Source: OFTM291 sp041741375 | GTDB lineage: Bacteria; Gemmatimonadota; Gemmatimonadetes; Gemmatimonadales; GWC2-71-9 | Direction: 5' to 3' | Assembly (NCBI GenBank): GCA_041741375.1 | Contig: JBGSKF010000241.1 | Location: forward strand, 1 to 64,000 | DNA: 64,000 nt | Part shown: positions 31,002-39,301 of the stretch, piece by piece | How the letters are laid out: every line of letters begins with the position of its first letter | How positions within the stretch are numbered: position 1 is the first letter of the stretch | Made by a program: the position numbers and the translations under genes | Notes under the pieces: model-generated | Database searches by the model: none | What the model was told of the DNA's origin: nothing | What the model saw: the letters and a program-made list of their open reading frames with translations, nothing else

Positions 31002-32124
31002 TTTCCCGGACTCTGCACCCCGGCCGGAGCCACGGCCGGGGTTCGTCCTCCTGGAGGATGGGCGTTGGTTCCGGGGAGAGTACTGCGGAACTCTCACCCG
31101 GGCATTTGGCGAGGTCGTCTTCACCACGAATCTGACCGGCTATCAGGAAACCTTCACCGATCCCTCCTATCTCGGCCAGATCGTCGTCATGACGGCCCCG
31201 ATGATCGGCAACTACGGGGTGACATCGGACGATTGCGAGGCCACCACGCCCCAGGTTGCCGGAGTGGTGGTCCGGGAGCTGTCACCCTCACCCTCGAACT
31301 GGCGCTCAGAGGGTACCCTCGGCGAATGGCTCACCCGGCACCAGGTCCCCCTCCTGGAAGGGGTGGACACGCGCGCCCTGACCCGGCATCTCCGGGAGCG
31401 GGGAGCGATGCGCGGCCTCGTGGCCCCGGGTGATTCGCCCAGCGAGGAGGACCACAGCAGGCTTCAGGCCTCGCCCTCCATGAGCGGACGAGATCTCGCC
31501 TCCACTGCGGGAGTCGCCACCGCGTATCGCGCGGGATCCGAGGGCCCGCACGTGGTGGCCTTCGACTTCGGGATGAAGCGCAACATCGTGCGAATGCTGG
31601 TCGGGGCGGGATGCCAGGTGACGGTCGTCCCGGCCCGAACCACCGTGGCCGAAGTGGAGGCGCTCTCCCCCGACGGGATCTTCCTCTCGAACGGCCCTGG
31701 AGACCCAGCCGCCATCCCGTGGGCAGCCGACACCATCAGGACCCTCGTGGAAAGGGGCATTCCCACTTTCGGGATCTGTCTGGGCCATCAACTGCTCGGA
31801 CTCGCGTTCGGAGGGCACACCACCAAACTCCCCTATGGGCACAGGGGAGGGAACCACCCCGTGCGGGACCTCGCGACAGGGCGGGTGCTGATCACCGCCC
31901 AGAACCATGGATTCGCCGTGGCCGGTGATGAACATGGGATCCCCGGGGCCCCCGAACTGGCCGTCACCCACATCAACCTGAATGACGGAACCGTGGAAGG
32001 TATTCGCCACAAGCAACTTCCGATGTTCGGCGTGCAATACCATCCCGAAGCAAGTCCTGGCCCGCATGATGCATGGCCTCATTTCGGGGACTTCATGAGC
32101 CTTCTGAGGCCGATTCCTGTGTGA
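30985..32124 (+). CDS. carA: Carbamoyl-phosphate synthase small subunit
   Basis: A 379-aa CarA. The N-terminal domain (about 18-150) has VVFTTNLTGYQETFTDPSY. The class I glutaminase domain follows, with nucleophile Cys in GICLGHQLLGLAFGG and the His/Glu pair in QYHPEASPGP. It supplies ammonia from glutamine for carbamoyl phosphate. The GTG start at 30985 lacks a clear ribosome site, so the exact start is uncertain. carB is not in the window. Confidence 0.95.
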   Translation: MATVSSFPDSAPRPEPRPGFVLLEDGRWFRGEYCGTLTRAFGEVVFTTNLTGYQETFTDPSYLGQIVVMTAPMIGNYGVTSDDCEATTPQVAGVVVRELSPSPSNWRSEGTLGEWLTRHQVPLLEGVDTRALTRHLRERGAMRGLVAPGDSPSEEDHSRLQASPSMSGRDLASTAGVATAYRAGSEGPHVVAFDFGMKRNIVRMLVGAGCQVTVVPARTTVAEVEALSPDGIFLSNGPGDPAAIPWAADTIRTLVERGIPTFGICLGHQLLGLAFGGHTTKLPYGHRGGNHPVRDLATGRVLITAQNHGFAVAGDEHGIPGAPELAVTHINLNDGTVEGIRHKQLPMFGVQYHPEASPGPHDAWPHFGDFMSLLRPIPV

Positions 32125-32139
32125 CGGGGTCGCAAGCTC

Positions 32140-32168
32140 TTGACAGACAACAGGTAAGCTCCTAGTAT
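32140..32168 (+). promoter_or_regulatory. Sigma-70-type promoter for the HU gene
   Basis: TTGACA at 32140-32145, exactly 17 nt, then TAGTAT at 32163-32168: the best promoter match seen in the window. Predicted start near 32175, about 49 nt before ATG 32224. It lies just after the carA stop. Confidence 0.75.
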
Positions 32169-32223
32169 CGCCTCTATGCGGTTGCGCAGGGCAGCCGCTC
32201 CAGGTGACCCGGACGGGGGACGC

Positions 32224-32568
32224 ATGACCAAGGCTGATCTGGTGGAACTGGTGACCGCTGCCATGGCGCGAACGGCGGGGCCTCTCATATCCAAGAAGGA
32301 TTGTGCCCGGGTAGTCGATACCTTTCTCGATACGGTGAAGGACGCCCTCGCCGACCAGCAGAACATCGAGATCCGTGGCTTCGGCACCTTCAAGATTCGA
32401 AGCCGGAAGACCCGGATGGCTCGGAACCCACGCACCGGTGATCCGGTCGAAGTGGCCGCCCGCCCGGTTCCCGTGTTCAAGCCGAGCAAGGAGTTGCGCG
32501 CCAAAGTGGCCGAGGAAAGGAATCATCCCGAAGGCACAGCGGGTGCGATGCCGCCACTTCACAACTGA
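32224..32568 (+). CDS. HU/IHF-family DNA-binding protein
   Basis: A 114-aa histone-like protein. MTKADLVELVTAAMA is the dimer helix; EIRGFGTFKIRSRKTRMARNP followed by PVEVAARPVPVFKPSKELR is the DNA-bending beta arm and final helix. The last 15 or so residues are an added tail. GGGGGA lies 3 nt before ATG 32224; the frame opens at 32176 but the promoter makes 32224 better. Single gene with its own promoter and terminator. HU or IHF type cannot be told from this alone. Confidence 0.92.
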   Translation: MTKADLVELVTAAMARTAGPLISKKDCARVVDTFLDTVKDALADQQNIEIRGFGTFKIRSRKTRMARNPRTGDPVEVAARPVPVFKPSKELRAKVAEERNHPEGTAGAMPPLHN

Positions 32569-32593
32569 CATCCCACCCCTCCCACAGTCCCAG

Positions 32594-32620
32594 AGGCCCC
32601 CGGTCCCGGGGGCTTCCTTG
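32594..32620 (+). terminator. Rho-independent terminator after the HU gene
   Basis: GCCCCCG (32596-32602), loop GTCC, CGGGGGC (32607-32613): a perfect 7-bp GC stem followed by TTCCTTGTT. It lies 26 nt after the HU stop and before moaD. Confidence 0.75.
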
Positions 32621-32653
32621 TTCCAATCCCATCACTCGGCGATACTCCTCCCC

Positions 32654-32917
32654 ATGTCTGTCCGCGAACCACTGACCATTCAGGTCCTCCTCTTTGCCCG
32701 GTACGCCGAAGAGGCCGGCACCGATTCGTTGATTATGGAGGTCCCGTCCGGGTCGACCGTCGGGGGGGTCCTGGACCTGGTCAGGACTCGGCTCTCCCGG
32801 CCGGACGTGCTCCCACCCCGGCCCCTGGTGGCCCTGAACCGCAGCCAGGCGGACCTGCTCACCGCGGTCAGGGACGGCGATGAGCTGGCGATCCTTCCTC
32901 CCGTGGCGGGCGGATGA
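32654..32917 (+). CDS. moaD: Molybdopterin synthase sulfur-carrier subunit MoaD
   Basis: An 87-aa ubiquitin-fold protein: IQVLLFARYAEEAG at the start and ILPPVAGG at the end, with the C-terminal Gly-Gly that is thiocarboxylated. It delivers sulfur to precursor Z together with MoaE. ATG 32654 is the only start that gives the family length (about 85). moaE overlaps by ATGA. Confidence 0.92.
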   Translation: MSVREPLTIQVLLFARYAEEAGTDSLIMEVPSGSTVGGVLDLVRTRLSRPDVLPPRPLVALNRSQADLLTAVRDGDELAILPPVAGG

Positions 32918-33360
32918 GTGCCGCGCCCCGGCGGGTTGTGGAGACTCCCCTCGATGCGGGCGAGCTGCGGGCGCTGGTGACGGATTCCGGGCATGGTGCC
33001 GTTGTCCTGTTCGAGGGAGTGGTGCGGGATCGTCACCAGGGACATTCCGTGACCTCCCTTGAGTACACCGCCTATCTTCCGATGGCGGAAGCGACCCTGG
33101 CGGACATCATTCACGAAGCTCAGCAGCGGTGGCGGGTCCGGGTGGAGGTGCGCCATCGGATCGGCCGGTTGGCTGTGGGGGAAACGTCGGTCCTCGTCGC
33201 GGCGGCGGGAGCGCACCGGGAGGAATCCTTCATGGCGTGCCGACATGTCATCGACGAGGTGAAGGCCCGGGTTCCGATCTGGAAGCGAGAGCGGTACGCC
33301 GATGGTCGAGAGGTCTGGGTGGACCCGACGGCGCCGACCCTGCCGGGCGAATCGGGATGA
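32914..33360 (+). CDS. moaE: Molybdopterin synthase catalytic subunit MoaE
   Basis: A 148-aa MoaE: GAVVLFEGVVRDRHQGHSVTSLEYTAY, then HRIGRLAVGETSVLVAAAGAHREE and VPIWKRERYADG with the catalytic Lys. It converts precursor Z to molybdopterin using MoaD thiocarboxylate. It overlaps moaD and moaA by ATGA, so the three are translated together. Confidence 0.95.
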   Translation: MSAAPRRVVETPLDAGELRALVTDSGHGAVVLFEGVVRDRHQGHSVTSLEYTAYLPMAEATLADIIHEAQQRWRVRVEVRHRIGRLAVGETSVLVAAAGAHREESFMACRHVIDEVKARVPIWKRERYADGREVWVDPTAPTLPGESG

Positions 33361-34394
33361 CGGGGATCGGCGGAGGCGCGACAGTGTCCGATCGTTTCGG
33401 ACGCCCTCTCGGGAGTCTGCGGATTTCGGTGACCGACCGGTGCAACCTGCGCTGCCAGTATTGCATGCCCGAAGCCGAATACACGTGGCTTCCCCGGTCG
33501 TCGCTGCTGACCTTCGAGGAGATCGATCGCCTGGCGGGTCTGTTCCGCCAGAGTGGAGTCCGCCGGATCCGGCTCACCGGAGGGGAACCTCTGCTGCGCC
33601 GAGACCTGGCGGACCTGGTCGGGCGGCTTGCCCGCCGCGTGGACGACCTCTCCCTGACCACGAATGGATTGCTTCTCGGGTCGCGCGCCGCCTCGCTTCG
33701 TTCCGCGGGGCTCGGGAGGGTGACCGTCTCCCTCGACACGCTCCGACCCGACCGGATGCGTGCCCACGCCGGTACCGACCACCATGCGGACATCATTGCG
33801 GGAATCCGGTCCGCCCGGGGGGTCGGGCTTCCGGTCAAGCTGAACACGGTGGCGCTGAGGGGATTCAATGATGATGAGCTGGTCCCACTCCTGCGATTTG
33901 CGAAGGCCGAGGGAGCCGAACTGCGTTTCATCGAATACATGGATGTCGGGGGGGCCACCCGATGGGACCCGGCATTGGTGGTGTCCCGCGCGGAGATACT
34001 GCACCGGGTCGGCGACGCGCTGGGGCCGGTGGTGCCGGTCCCCGAGCCGGGGTCACGGGCGCCGGCAGAACGCTTCCGCGCGGGAGACGGAACCATGTTC
34101 GGCATCGTCGCCTCGACGACGCAGCCGTTTTGTGCCACCTGCGATCGGGCCCGGTTGACCGCGGACGGCACCTGGTACCTCTGTCTCTACGCTCGGGAGG
34201 GGATCGACCTCCGGGGGCCGCTCCGGGCAGGCGCCTCCGAGTCCGACCTGTTGGCATTGATCCAGGAGGAATGGGCGCGGCGGACCGACCGCGGAGCGGA
34301 GGACCGCCTGCGTGATGTGTCGCGTTCGGTGCTCTACCCGGTGCAGGGGTTGCGGAGGGATCCCCGCCTGGAAATGCACACGAGAGGTGGGTGA
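33357..34394 (+). CDS. moaA: GTP 3',8-cyclase MoaA (radical SAM)
   Basis: A 345-aa radical SAM enzyme. The N-terminal cluster motif is C29-x3-C33-x2-C36 (CNLRCQYC); TGGEPLLR binds S-adenosylmethionine. The C-terminal second cluster is CATCDRARLTADGTWYLC (C-x2-C-x13-C). The protein ends in Gly-Gly, as active MoaA proteins do. It cyclises GTP in the first step of molybdenum-cofactor synthesis. ATG 33357 overlaps moaE; longer frames upstream are ignored. moaC is not in the window. Confidence 0.95.
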   Translation: MTGIGGGATVSDRFGRPLGSLRISVTDRCNLRCQYCMPEAEYTWLPRSSLLTFEEIDRLAGLFRQSGVRRIRLTGGEPLLRRDLADLVGRLARRVDDLSLTTNGLLLGSRAASLRSAGLGRVTVSLDTLRPDRMRAHAGTDHHADIIAGIRSARGVGLPVKLNTVALRGFNDDELVPLLRFAKAEGAELRFIEYMDVGGATRWDPALVVSRAEILHRVGDALGPVVPVPEPGSRAPAERFRAGDGTMFGIVASTTQPFCATCDRARLTADGTWYLCLYAREGIDLRGPLRAGASESDLLALIQEEWARRTDRGAEDRLRDVSRSVLYPVQGLRRDPRLEMHTRGG

Positions 34395-34400
34395 CGGTTC

Positions 34401-34862
34401 ATGGCCCTGAACATCGCCCTCATCGAGCCGCAGATCCCGCCGAATACCGGAAACATCGCGCGCCTGTGCGCTGCCACCGGAACCGGCCTCCACCTGATCG
34501 GTCCGCTCGGCTTTTCGCTCGACTCCGCGGACGTTCTGCGGGCCGGGCTCGACTACTGGGATGCGGTCGACCTCTGGCCCCATGCACACTGGCGCGAGTT
34601 CCGCGAGGCGATCTCCCGGGAGCGCTGCCTGTACTTTTCCGCGCGGGCCACCGTCCCCTTCTGGAACGCTCGCTTCACACCGACCAGCTGCCTCGTCTTC
34701 GGGAACGAGACCGATGGGATGCCGGAGCGGATCCTGGAAAAGCATCCGGAACGGTGCTTCCGGATTCCCATGTCCGGTCCGGTTCGAAGCCTCAACCTGG
34801 CCACGGCGGCGGGGATCGTGCTGTACGAAGCGCTCCGGCAAACGGGAGGGAGTGGGGGGTAG
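34401..34862 (+). CDS. trmL: tRNA (cytidine(34)-2'-O)-methyltransferase TrmL
   Basis: A 153-aa SPOUT methyltransferase: NTGNIARLCAATG, LVFGNETDGMP and IPMSGPVRSLNLATAAGIVLYEA form the knotted S-adenosylmethionine site. It methylates the ribose at the wobble base of some tRNA-Leu species in the family. The gene follows moaA by 6 nt. It ends before the large heptamer array and is convergent with the TonB receptor gene. Confidence 0.93.
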   Translation: MALNIALIEPQIPPNTGNIARLCAATGTGLHLIGPLGFSLDSADVLRAGLDYWDAVDLWPHAHWREFREAISRERCLYFSARATVPFWNARFTPTSCLVFGNETDGMPERILEKHPERCFRIPMSGPVRSLNLATAAGIVLYEALRQTGGSGG

Positions 34863-34945
34863 GGAGTCGGGAGTAAGGGACGACGCGTGCGTCGCCCCTG
34901 CCCCGGATGGAAACGACTGCCGATTGGCGGTCGAGGCGAATCCAT

Positions 34946-35043
34946 GTCCTACGTCCTACGTCCTACGTCCTACGTCCTACGTCCTACGTCCTACGTCCTA
35001 CGTCCTACGTCCTACGTCCTACGTCCTACGTCCGATGTCCTAT
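34946..35043. repeat. Heptamer array, GTCCTAY family, locus 6 (12 perfect units)
   Basis: Twelve perfect GTCCTAC units run from 34946 to 35029, followed by GTCCGAT and GTCCTAT (98 bp in all). This is the largest and purest array in the window. Because 7 is not a multiple of 3, all three forward frames read through the same peptide (SYVLRPT repeated), which creates false open frames. It lies between convergent genes (trmL and the TonB receptor), beside a strong hairpin. Confidence 0.95.
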
Positions 35044-35053
35044 GTCCCGGCTT

Positions 35054-35082
35054 CCCCCTCTCCCACTCTGTGGGAGAGGGGG
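35054..35082. terminator. Strong hairpin between convergent genes, possible bidirectional terminator
   Basis: CCCCCTCTCCCAC (35054-35066), TCT loop, GTGGGAGAGGGGG (35070-35082): a perfect 13-bp stem. It lies 22 nt beyond the stop of the minus-strand TonB receptor and downstream of trmL. There is no T-run on either strand, so intrinsic termination is uncertain. Hairpins of this kind (CCCTCTCCC...GGGAGAGGG) also occur as dispersed repeats in other genomes. Confidence 0.5.
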
Positions 35083-35104
35083 GCAGGGGTGATGGCACCT
35101 AGCT

Positions 35105-38100
35105 CTAGAAGATGTACCGCAGGCCGAGCTGGGCCTGCCGGGGCTCTCCCAGGCCGCTTCGCACCGTCCCGTCAAAGTTCAGAAAGAGGCCCTGCGACGA
35201 CGGATCCTTGAAATTGTCGGCGTTGGTGATGTTGAACACCTCGAACACCGCCTCGATCGTGCCCCCGGCACTGCGGAACGGTCGTGAGATGCGGATGTCC
35301 CACGCGAAGGTGGCGTTGTCCTTGCGCAGGGTGTTGCGCTTGAGGATGGTCCCGTCGGTACAGATGCGGTCCTGAGGCCCGACGGCCCGTTCCCCGCTGG
35401 GCCGATTGTTCACACACTTCTCGGACGTCGGCTGTGCCGACGAAAAGGACATCCGGTTGTTCAGGAAAATGTCGCCAGGGATCCGGGCCAGGAGCCACGC
35501 ATTGAGCCGATGGCGCTGATCGCGGTCGCTCCAGTTGAACTCGGGGCCCAGGTTGTCGGCCCGGGCGTAGCGGAAGCTGAACGGATCCCGCTCGTTGTCA
35601 TCGTCCGACTTGTCGAAGGACACGGTGTAATTCACCTGAAACTGGAAGTCGCGGTGGAGCATCTGCTTGAGTCCGGCGGTGAATCCGTTGTAGCGTGACC
35701 GGGCGCTGCTCTCGACCACGGTGAGAACTCCGACGCCGTTGCCCCCGGGCAGACCGGTGGCCCAGGGCGAACCGAAAACCGGATCATTGCGATCGATGAA
35801 CCGGGTCAGATTGTCGGTCCGGGCATGCGTGTAGCTCAGGCTCGCCGCCACGCCTCCCCCCACTTCTCTTTCGTACGCAACGGTCGCGCTGAAGGTGCGG
35901 GGGTTCTCGAAGTCCTTGTCGAACACGAAGACTCCCGGCTGAAAGGGTGCCCCGGTCGGCGTGGGGAGAAGCTCCCCGTAGTTCGGCGGTGCGCCGAGGA
36001 TCCCGGTCAGGGCACTGTTCCGGAAGATGGTCTGCCCGATCGAACCGTTGGTGCTCCTCGTGCTGGCCAGGTTCAGTCCGGGGGTGCGCGCGTAGTAGAG
36101 CCCCGCGCTGGCGCGCAGCACCTGACGGGAGTCCCCGTTGACGTCCCACGCAATGCCGAACCGGGGCTGGAACATCGAGTAGTCCGAGGGAATCCCCCCG
36201 TCCGATGGGAAGGCGAAGGTGCCCTGCTGGTTGGAGACAGTTTGTCCAATGAAAGGCGCGAAGAACACGTCCTCCGCCGGGGTGATGGGATCGGGCTGGA
36301 TCTGGGCTTCCCAGCGCACCCCGTAGTCAATGGTCACGTTCGGGTGCGGCTTCCAGCTGTCCTGCAGGAAGAGGGCGAGCTCGTTCTGGGTGATGGACTG
36401 GGTGCCGGACTGCTCCACCGTCAAGCCCCCGACGCCCGCCTGCTGCAGATAGAGCACAACGGGTCCGGTGATCTCCGTCCCGGCCGGGCACGATCCCGTG
36501 GTGGACGAAGATCCGTTGGAACACTCGACATAGCCGTTGCCCAGGCGCACGAAGTTCAGGAACCCATCCACGGAACTGAACGCCATCCTTCCGTTGCCGA
36601 ACCCGACGAAGGTCTGCTTGACATTGGTCCGGTTCCACTCCGCACCAAACTTGAACAGATGGTTCCCCTCCACCACGGAGATGTTGTTCAGAACCTGGAA
36701 CCGGGTATCATGGGCCTCGACCGGGAGGAAGAACGGCATCCCGATCCGGAACCCGGTGAACGAAATGTCGGTATCGGGGAAGGGCCGGCCGGTGCGGGGG
36801 TTGACGGGCCCGTCATAGGGGCGGGGGCGTTCCTCCCGGGCCCACTGAAAGCGGAACTCGTTGAAGACGGTGGACGAGAGCACCGAATTGAGGCTTCCGT
36901 TGATCGCGTGGGAAAAATCCCTCTCGAGACCGTTGGCACTCCGACCCCAGAGATCCACATCGAACGTGCCGTTCTCCTGGCGCGAGTTCGTGTAGTTGTA
37001 CTTGAGACTGGCGTTGTTCCGGTCATCGAGCCGGACGTCCACCTTGGCCATGAGCGCATTGGCGTCGTTGGTGCGCTTGATCGCTCCGAAGTCGCCTTGG
37101 AGAGCCCCACCAAAGGCCGTGTCGGTGAAGGCCCGGAGAGCGGGGTCGATCAAGGAGATGCGGTCCTGTTGCTTGGTGGAATTGAATTCCTGCTGGTCGT
37201 ATGCCACGAAGAAAAAGGCCCGGTCCCGCACGATCGGCCCCCCGAATGTCAGGCCGAACTGGTGCTGAGTAAAGTCGGGCTCGAATCCGCGAAAGTTCGG
37301 ATTCTCGGTGCTGAAGTCCTTGGACAGTCCATCGTACTTCCCGAAATAGTGTGCTGTACCCCGGAACTCATTGGTGCCCGATTTGGTGATCACATTGACG
37401 AAGCCACCTCCCGAGCGACCGAACTCCGCGTTGGCTCCCTGGGAGACCACCACGATTTCCTGGATCGCGTCCAGGTTGAACGTGAACGCCGGTCGTTGAC
37501 CTCCGCGCTGTTCCCCGAAGAAGGGGTTGTTGAAATCGGCCCCGTCCACGCTCACGTTGTTGTGGATGCCCCGCTGTCCCCCGATCGTGAGCTCATCCCC
37601 ATCGGGGCCCTGGACGATCCCGACGTTGGGGGTGAGCAGAGTGAGATTCAGGAAGTTGCGGCCATTATTGGGGAGCCCCGCCACCACTTGCGGTTCCAGG
37701 CGGGTGGCCGAGGCGACCCGGGTGGGATCCACCACCGGCTCCGACACGGCAACCGTGAGATCCGCCAGTTGCACGGTCACCGGGACCAGCCGGAAATCCA
37801 CCTGCAGGACCTCACCCAGTCGAAGAGTCAGGCCCTCCCGCCGGGTGGCCTGGTAACCCACCAGGCGGGCCGTGGCCGTGTACCCCCCGACCCGCAGCAG
37901 GGACCCGACGAAGATCCCCCGGGAATTGGTGGTCACGGTCCGCTCCGCGTTGGTCTCGAGATTCCGGAGCACCACCTGGGCCCCGGGCAGCGGATTCCCC
38001 GCCGAGTCGGAGACGATGCCGCGGATCACGCCCGTGGTCGCCTGGGACTGCGCCATCAGCCGGGTGGGAACGACACTGCCAAGGAGGAACAGACAACACC

Positions 38101-38143
38101 AGAACCCTGCACGAACCGGCTGCCACCGCGAAGACGTGCGCAT
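35105..38143 (-). CDS. TonB-dependent receptor with carboxypeptidase-regulatory-like domain (Oar/SusC-like)
   Basis: A 1012-aa outer-membrane protein. Signal peptide 1-32 (ending RLMAQ); carboxypeptidase-regulatory-like beta sandwich about 38-115 (GVIRGIVSDSAGNPLPGAQVVL); plug about 145-245 (LPNNGRNFLNLTLLTPNV, SVDGADFNN, EIVVVSQGANAEFGRSGGGFVNVITKSG); then a large barrel ending GEPRQAQLGLRYIF with the terminal aromatic. CAGGAG precedes ATG 38143. The family imports or exports large substrates or proteins using TonB energy; the substrate here is unknown. No SusD-like partner is adjacent. Confidence 0.92.
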   Translation of the reverse strand: MRTSSRWQPVRAGFWCCLFLLGSVVPTRLMAQSQATTGVIRGIVSDSAGNPLPGAQVVLRNLETNAERTVTTNSRGIFVGSLLRVGGYTATARLVGYQATRREGLTLRLGEVLQVDFRLVPVTVQLADLTVAVSEPVVDPTRVASATRLEPQVVAGLPNNGRNFLNLTLLTPNVGIVQGPDGDELTIGGQRGIHNNVSVDGADFNNPFFGEQRGGQRPAFTFNLDAIQEIVVVSQGANAEFGRSGGGFVNVITKSGTNEFRGTAHYFGKYDGLSKDFSTENPNFRGFEPDFTQHQFGLTFGGPIVRDRAFFFVAYDQQEFNSTKQQDRISLIDPALRAFTDTAFGGALQGDFGAIKRTNDANALMAKVDVRLDDRNNASLKYNYTNSRQENGTFDVDLWGRSANGLERDFSHAINGSLNSVLSSTVFNEFRFQWAREERPRPYDGPVNPRTGRPFPDTDISFTGFRIGMPFFLPVEAHDTRFQVLNNISVVEGNHLFKFGAEWNRTNVKQTFVGFGNGRMAFSSVDGFLNFVRLGNGYVECSNGSSSTTGSCPAGTEITGPVVLYLQQAGVGGLTVEQSGTQSITQNELALFLQDSWKPHPNVTIDYGVRWEAQIQPDPITPAEDVFFAPFIGQTVSNQQGTFAFPSDGGIPSDYSMFQPRFGIAWDVNGDSRQVLRASAGLYYARTPGLNLASTRSTNGSIGQTIFRNSALTGILGAPPNYGELLPTPTGAPFQPGVFVFDKDFENPRTFSATVAYEREVGGGVAASLSYTHARTDNLTRFIDRNDPVFGSPWATGLPGGNGVGVLTVVESSARSRYNGFTAGLKQMLHRDFQFQVNYTVSFDKSDDDNERDPFSFRYARADNLGPEFNWSDRDQRHRLNAWLLARIPGDIFLNNRMSFSSAQPTSEKCVNNRPSGERAVGPQDRICTDGTILKRNTLRKDNATFAWDIRISRPFRSAGGTIEAVFEVFNITNADNFKDPSSQGLFLNFDGTVRSGLGEPRQAQLGLRYIF

Positions 38144-38355
38144 GCGTCGCTCCTGGAACGGGTGAAGGGATCCTGCCGGTCTATCGGATGAAGGACAAAG
38201 AGTATCGGACAGCCGACAGAACCGCAATGAGTCAGGATCGACGGCCTCCCGGGCTCCGCACCCGCGCGGTGGAGAATCGGGCGGCATCCGATTAAACTGC
38301 ATTACGTTTTGGCGGCATCCTGCGGGAGGCGACAACTTCATGACGTGGACATGAC

Positions 38356-39288
38356 ATGCTGAACAAGGTGACGGTGGTCGGTGCGGGCAACGTCGGGGCC
38401 ACGGCCGCGCAGCGGGTGGCCGAAAAGCACCTGGCACGCGAGGTGATCCTGGTGGACGTTGTGGAGGGGATCCCCCAGGGCAAGGCGCTGGACCAGTGGC
38501 AGTCGGCTCCGGTCGAGGGGTTCGACGCCCGGGTCTACGGCAGCAATGACTACGAAATCGCGCGGGGGTCGGAGGTCTTCATCGTCACCGCGGGCATCGC
38601 CCGGAAGCCGGGGATGAGCCGGGATGACCTGGTCAAGACCAACGCGGGGATCGTGCGCTCGGTGTCCGAGCAGATCCGTCGTGTGGCCCCCGAGTCGATC
38701 ATCATCGTCGTCTCGAACCCGCTTGATGCCATGTGCTATGTGGCCCGAACCGCCTCGGGATTTCCCCGCGAACGGGTGATCGGCATGGCTGGCGTGCTCG
38801 ACACCGCCCGGTACCGGATGTTCCTGGCGGAGGCGATGCAGGTTTCCGTGGAGGATATCCAGGCCATGGTGCTCGGAGGCCATGGAGACACGATGGTGCC
38901 GCTGGTGTCCTATACCACGGTGAGTGGCATCCCGGTCTCCCAGCTGCTCAGCCCCGACGCGCTCGAGGCCATCGTCGCCCGCACCCGAAACGGCGGGGCG
39001 GAGATCGTGGGGCACTTGAAGACGGGCTCGGCCTACTACGCTCCCAGCGCCGCCGCTGTCCAGATGCTGGAGGCCATCGCGCTCGACAAGAAGCGCATCC
39101 TGCCGGCCTCGGCCTGGCTGCAGGGGGAGTACGGCCTCCGGGATGTGTATTGCGGGGTGCCGGTCAAGCTCGGTCGCGCCGGCATCGAGGCGGTTCTGGA
39201 GGTGACCCTGACAGAGGATGAACGCCGGGATCTGCACGCCTCCGCCGAAGCGGTTCGGAGTGTCCAGCAGGTCATCGACAACGGCTGA
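38356..39288 (+). CDS. mdh: Malate dehydrogenase (NAD-dependent, LDH-like)
   Basis: A 310-aa enzyme: VVGAGNVGATAAQ for NAD, then VDVVEG with the acidic residue that favours NAD over NADP; LGGHGDTMVPL holds the catalytic His, and SNPLDAMCYVA is the substrate region. It oxidises malate to oxaloacetate. sdhC starts 13 nt later, so mdh-sdhCAB is one unit. The 212-nt gap to the divergent receptor gene contains a direct repeat (GGCGGCATCC at 38279 and 38312), possibly regulatory. Confidence 0.95.
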   Translation: MLNKVTVVGAGNVGATAAQRVAEKHLAREVILVDVVEGIPQGKALDQWQSAPVEGFDARVYGSNDYEIARGSEVFIVTAGIARKPGMSRDDLVKTNAGIVRSVSEQIRRVAPESIIIVVSNPLDAMCYVARTASGFPRERVIGMAGVLDTARYRMFLAEAMQVSVEDIQAMVLGGHGDTMVPLVSYTTVSGIPVSQLLSPDALEAIVARTRNGGAEIVGHLKTGSAYYAPSAAAVQMLEAIALDKKRILPASAWLQGEYGLRDVYCGVPVKLGRAGIEAVLEVTLTEDERRDLHASAEAVRSVQQVIDNG

Positions 39289-39301
39289 CGCCGGAGATAT
39301 C

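Noticed and set aside
34946..35043. CRISPR array
   Set aside because: Units are 7 bp with no spacers and no cas genes are nearby. The 45-bp repeats near tRNA-Leu were rejected as CRISPR for similar reasons: their spacers are alike rather than unique.
35054..35082. A confident intrinsic terminator
   Set aside because: The stem is strong but has no T-run on either strand and resembles a dispersed hairpin repeat, so it is listed only as possible.
34887..35211. Open frames with a repeated SYVLRPT peptide
   Set aside because: The peptide is a by-product of the 7-bp repeat and appears in every forward frame. It is not evidence for a repeat protein.
35825..38191. A 788-aa plus-strand frame inside the TonB receptor
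   Set aside because: The receptor on the minus strand has signal, plug and barrel; the opposite frame has no motifs.
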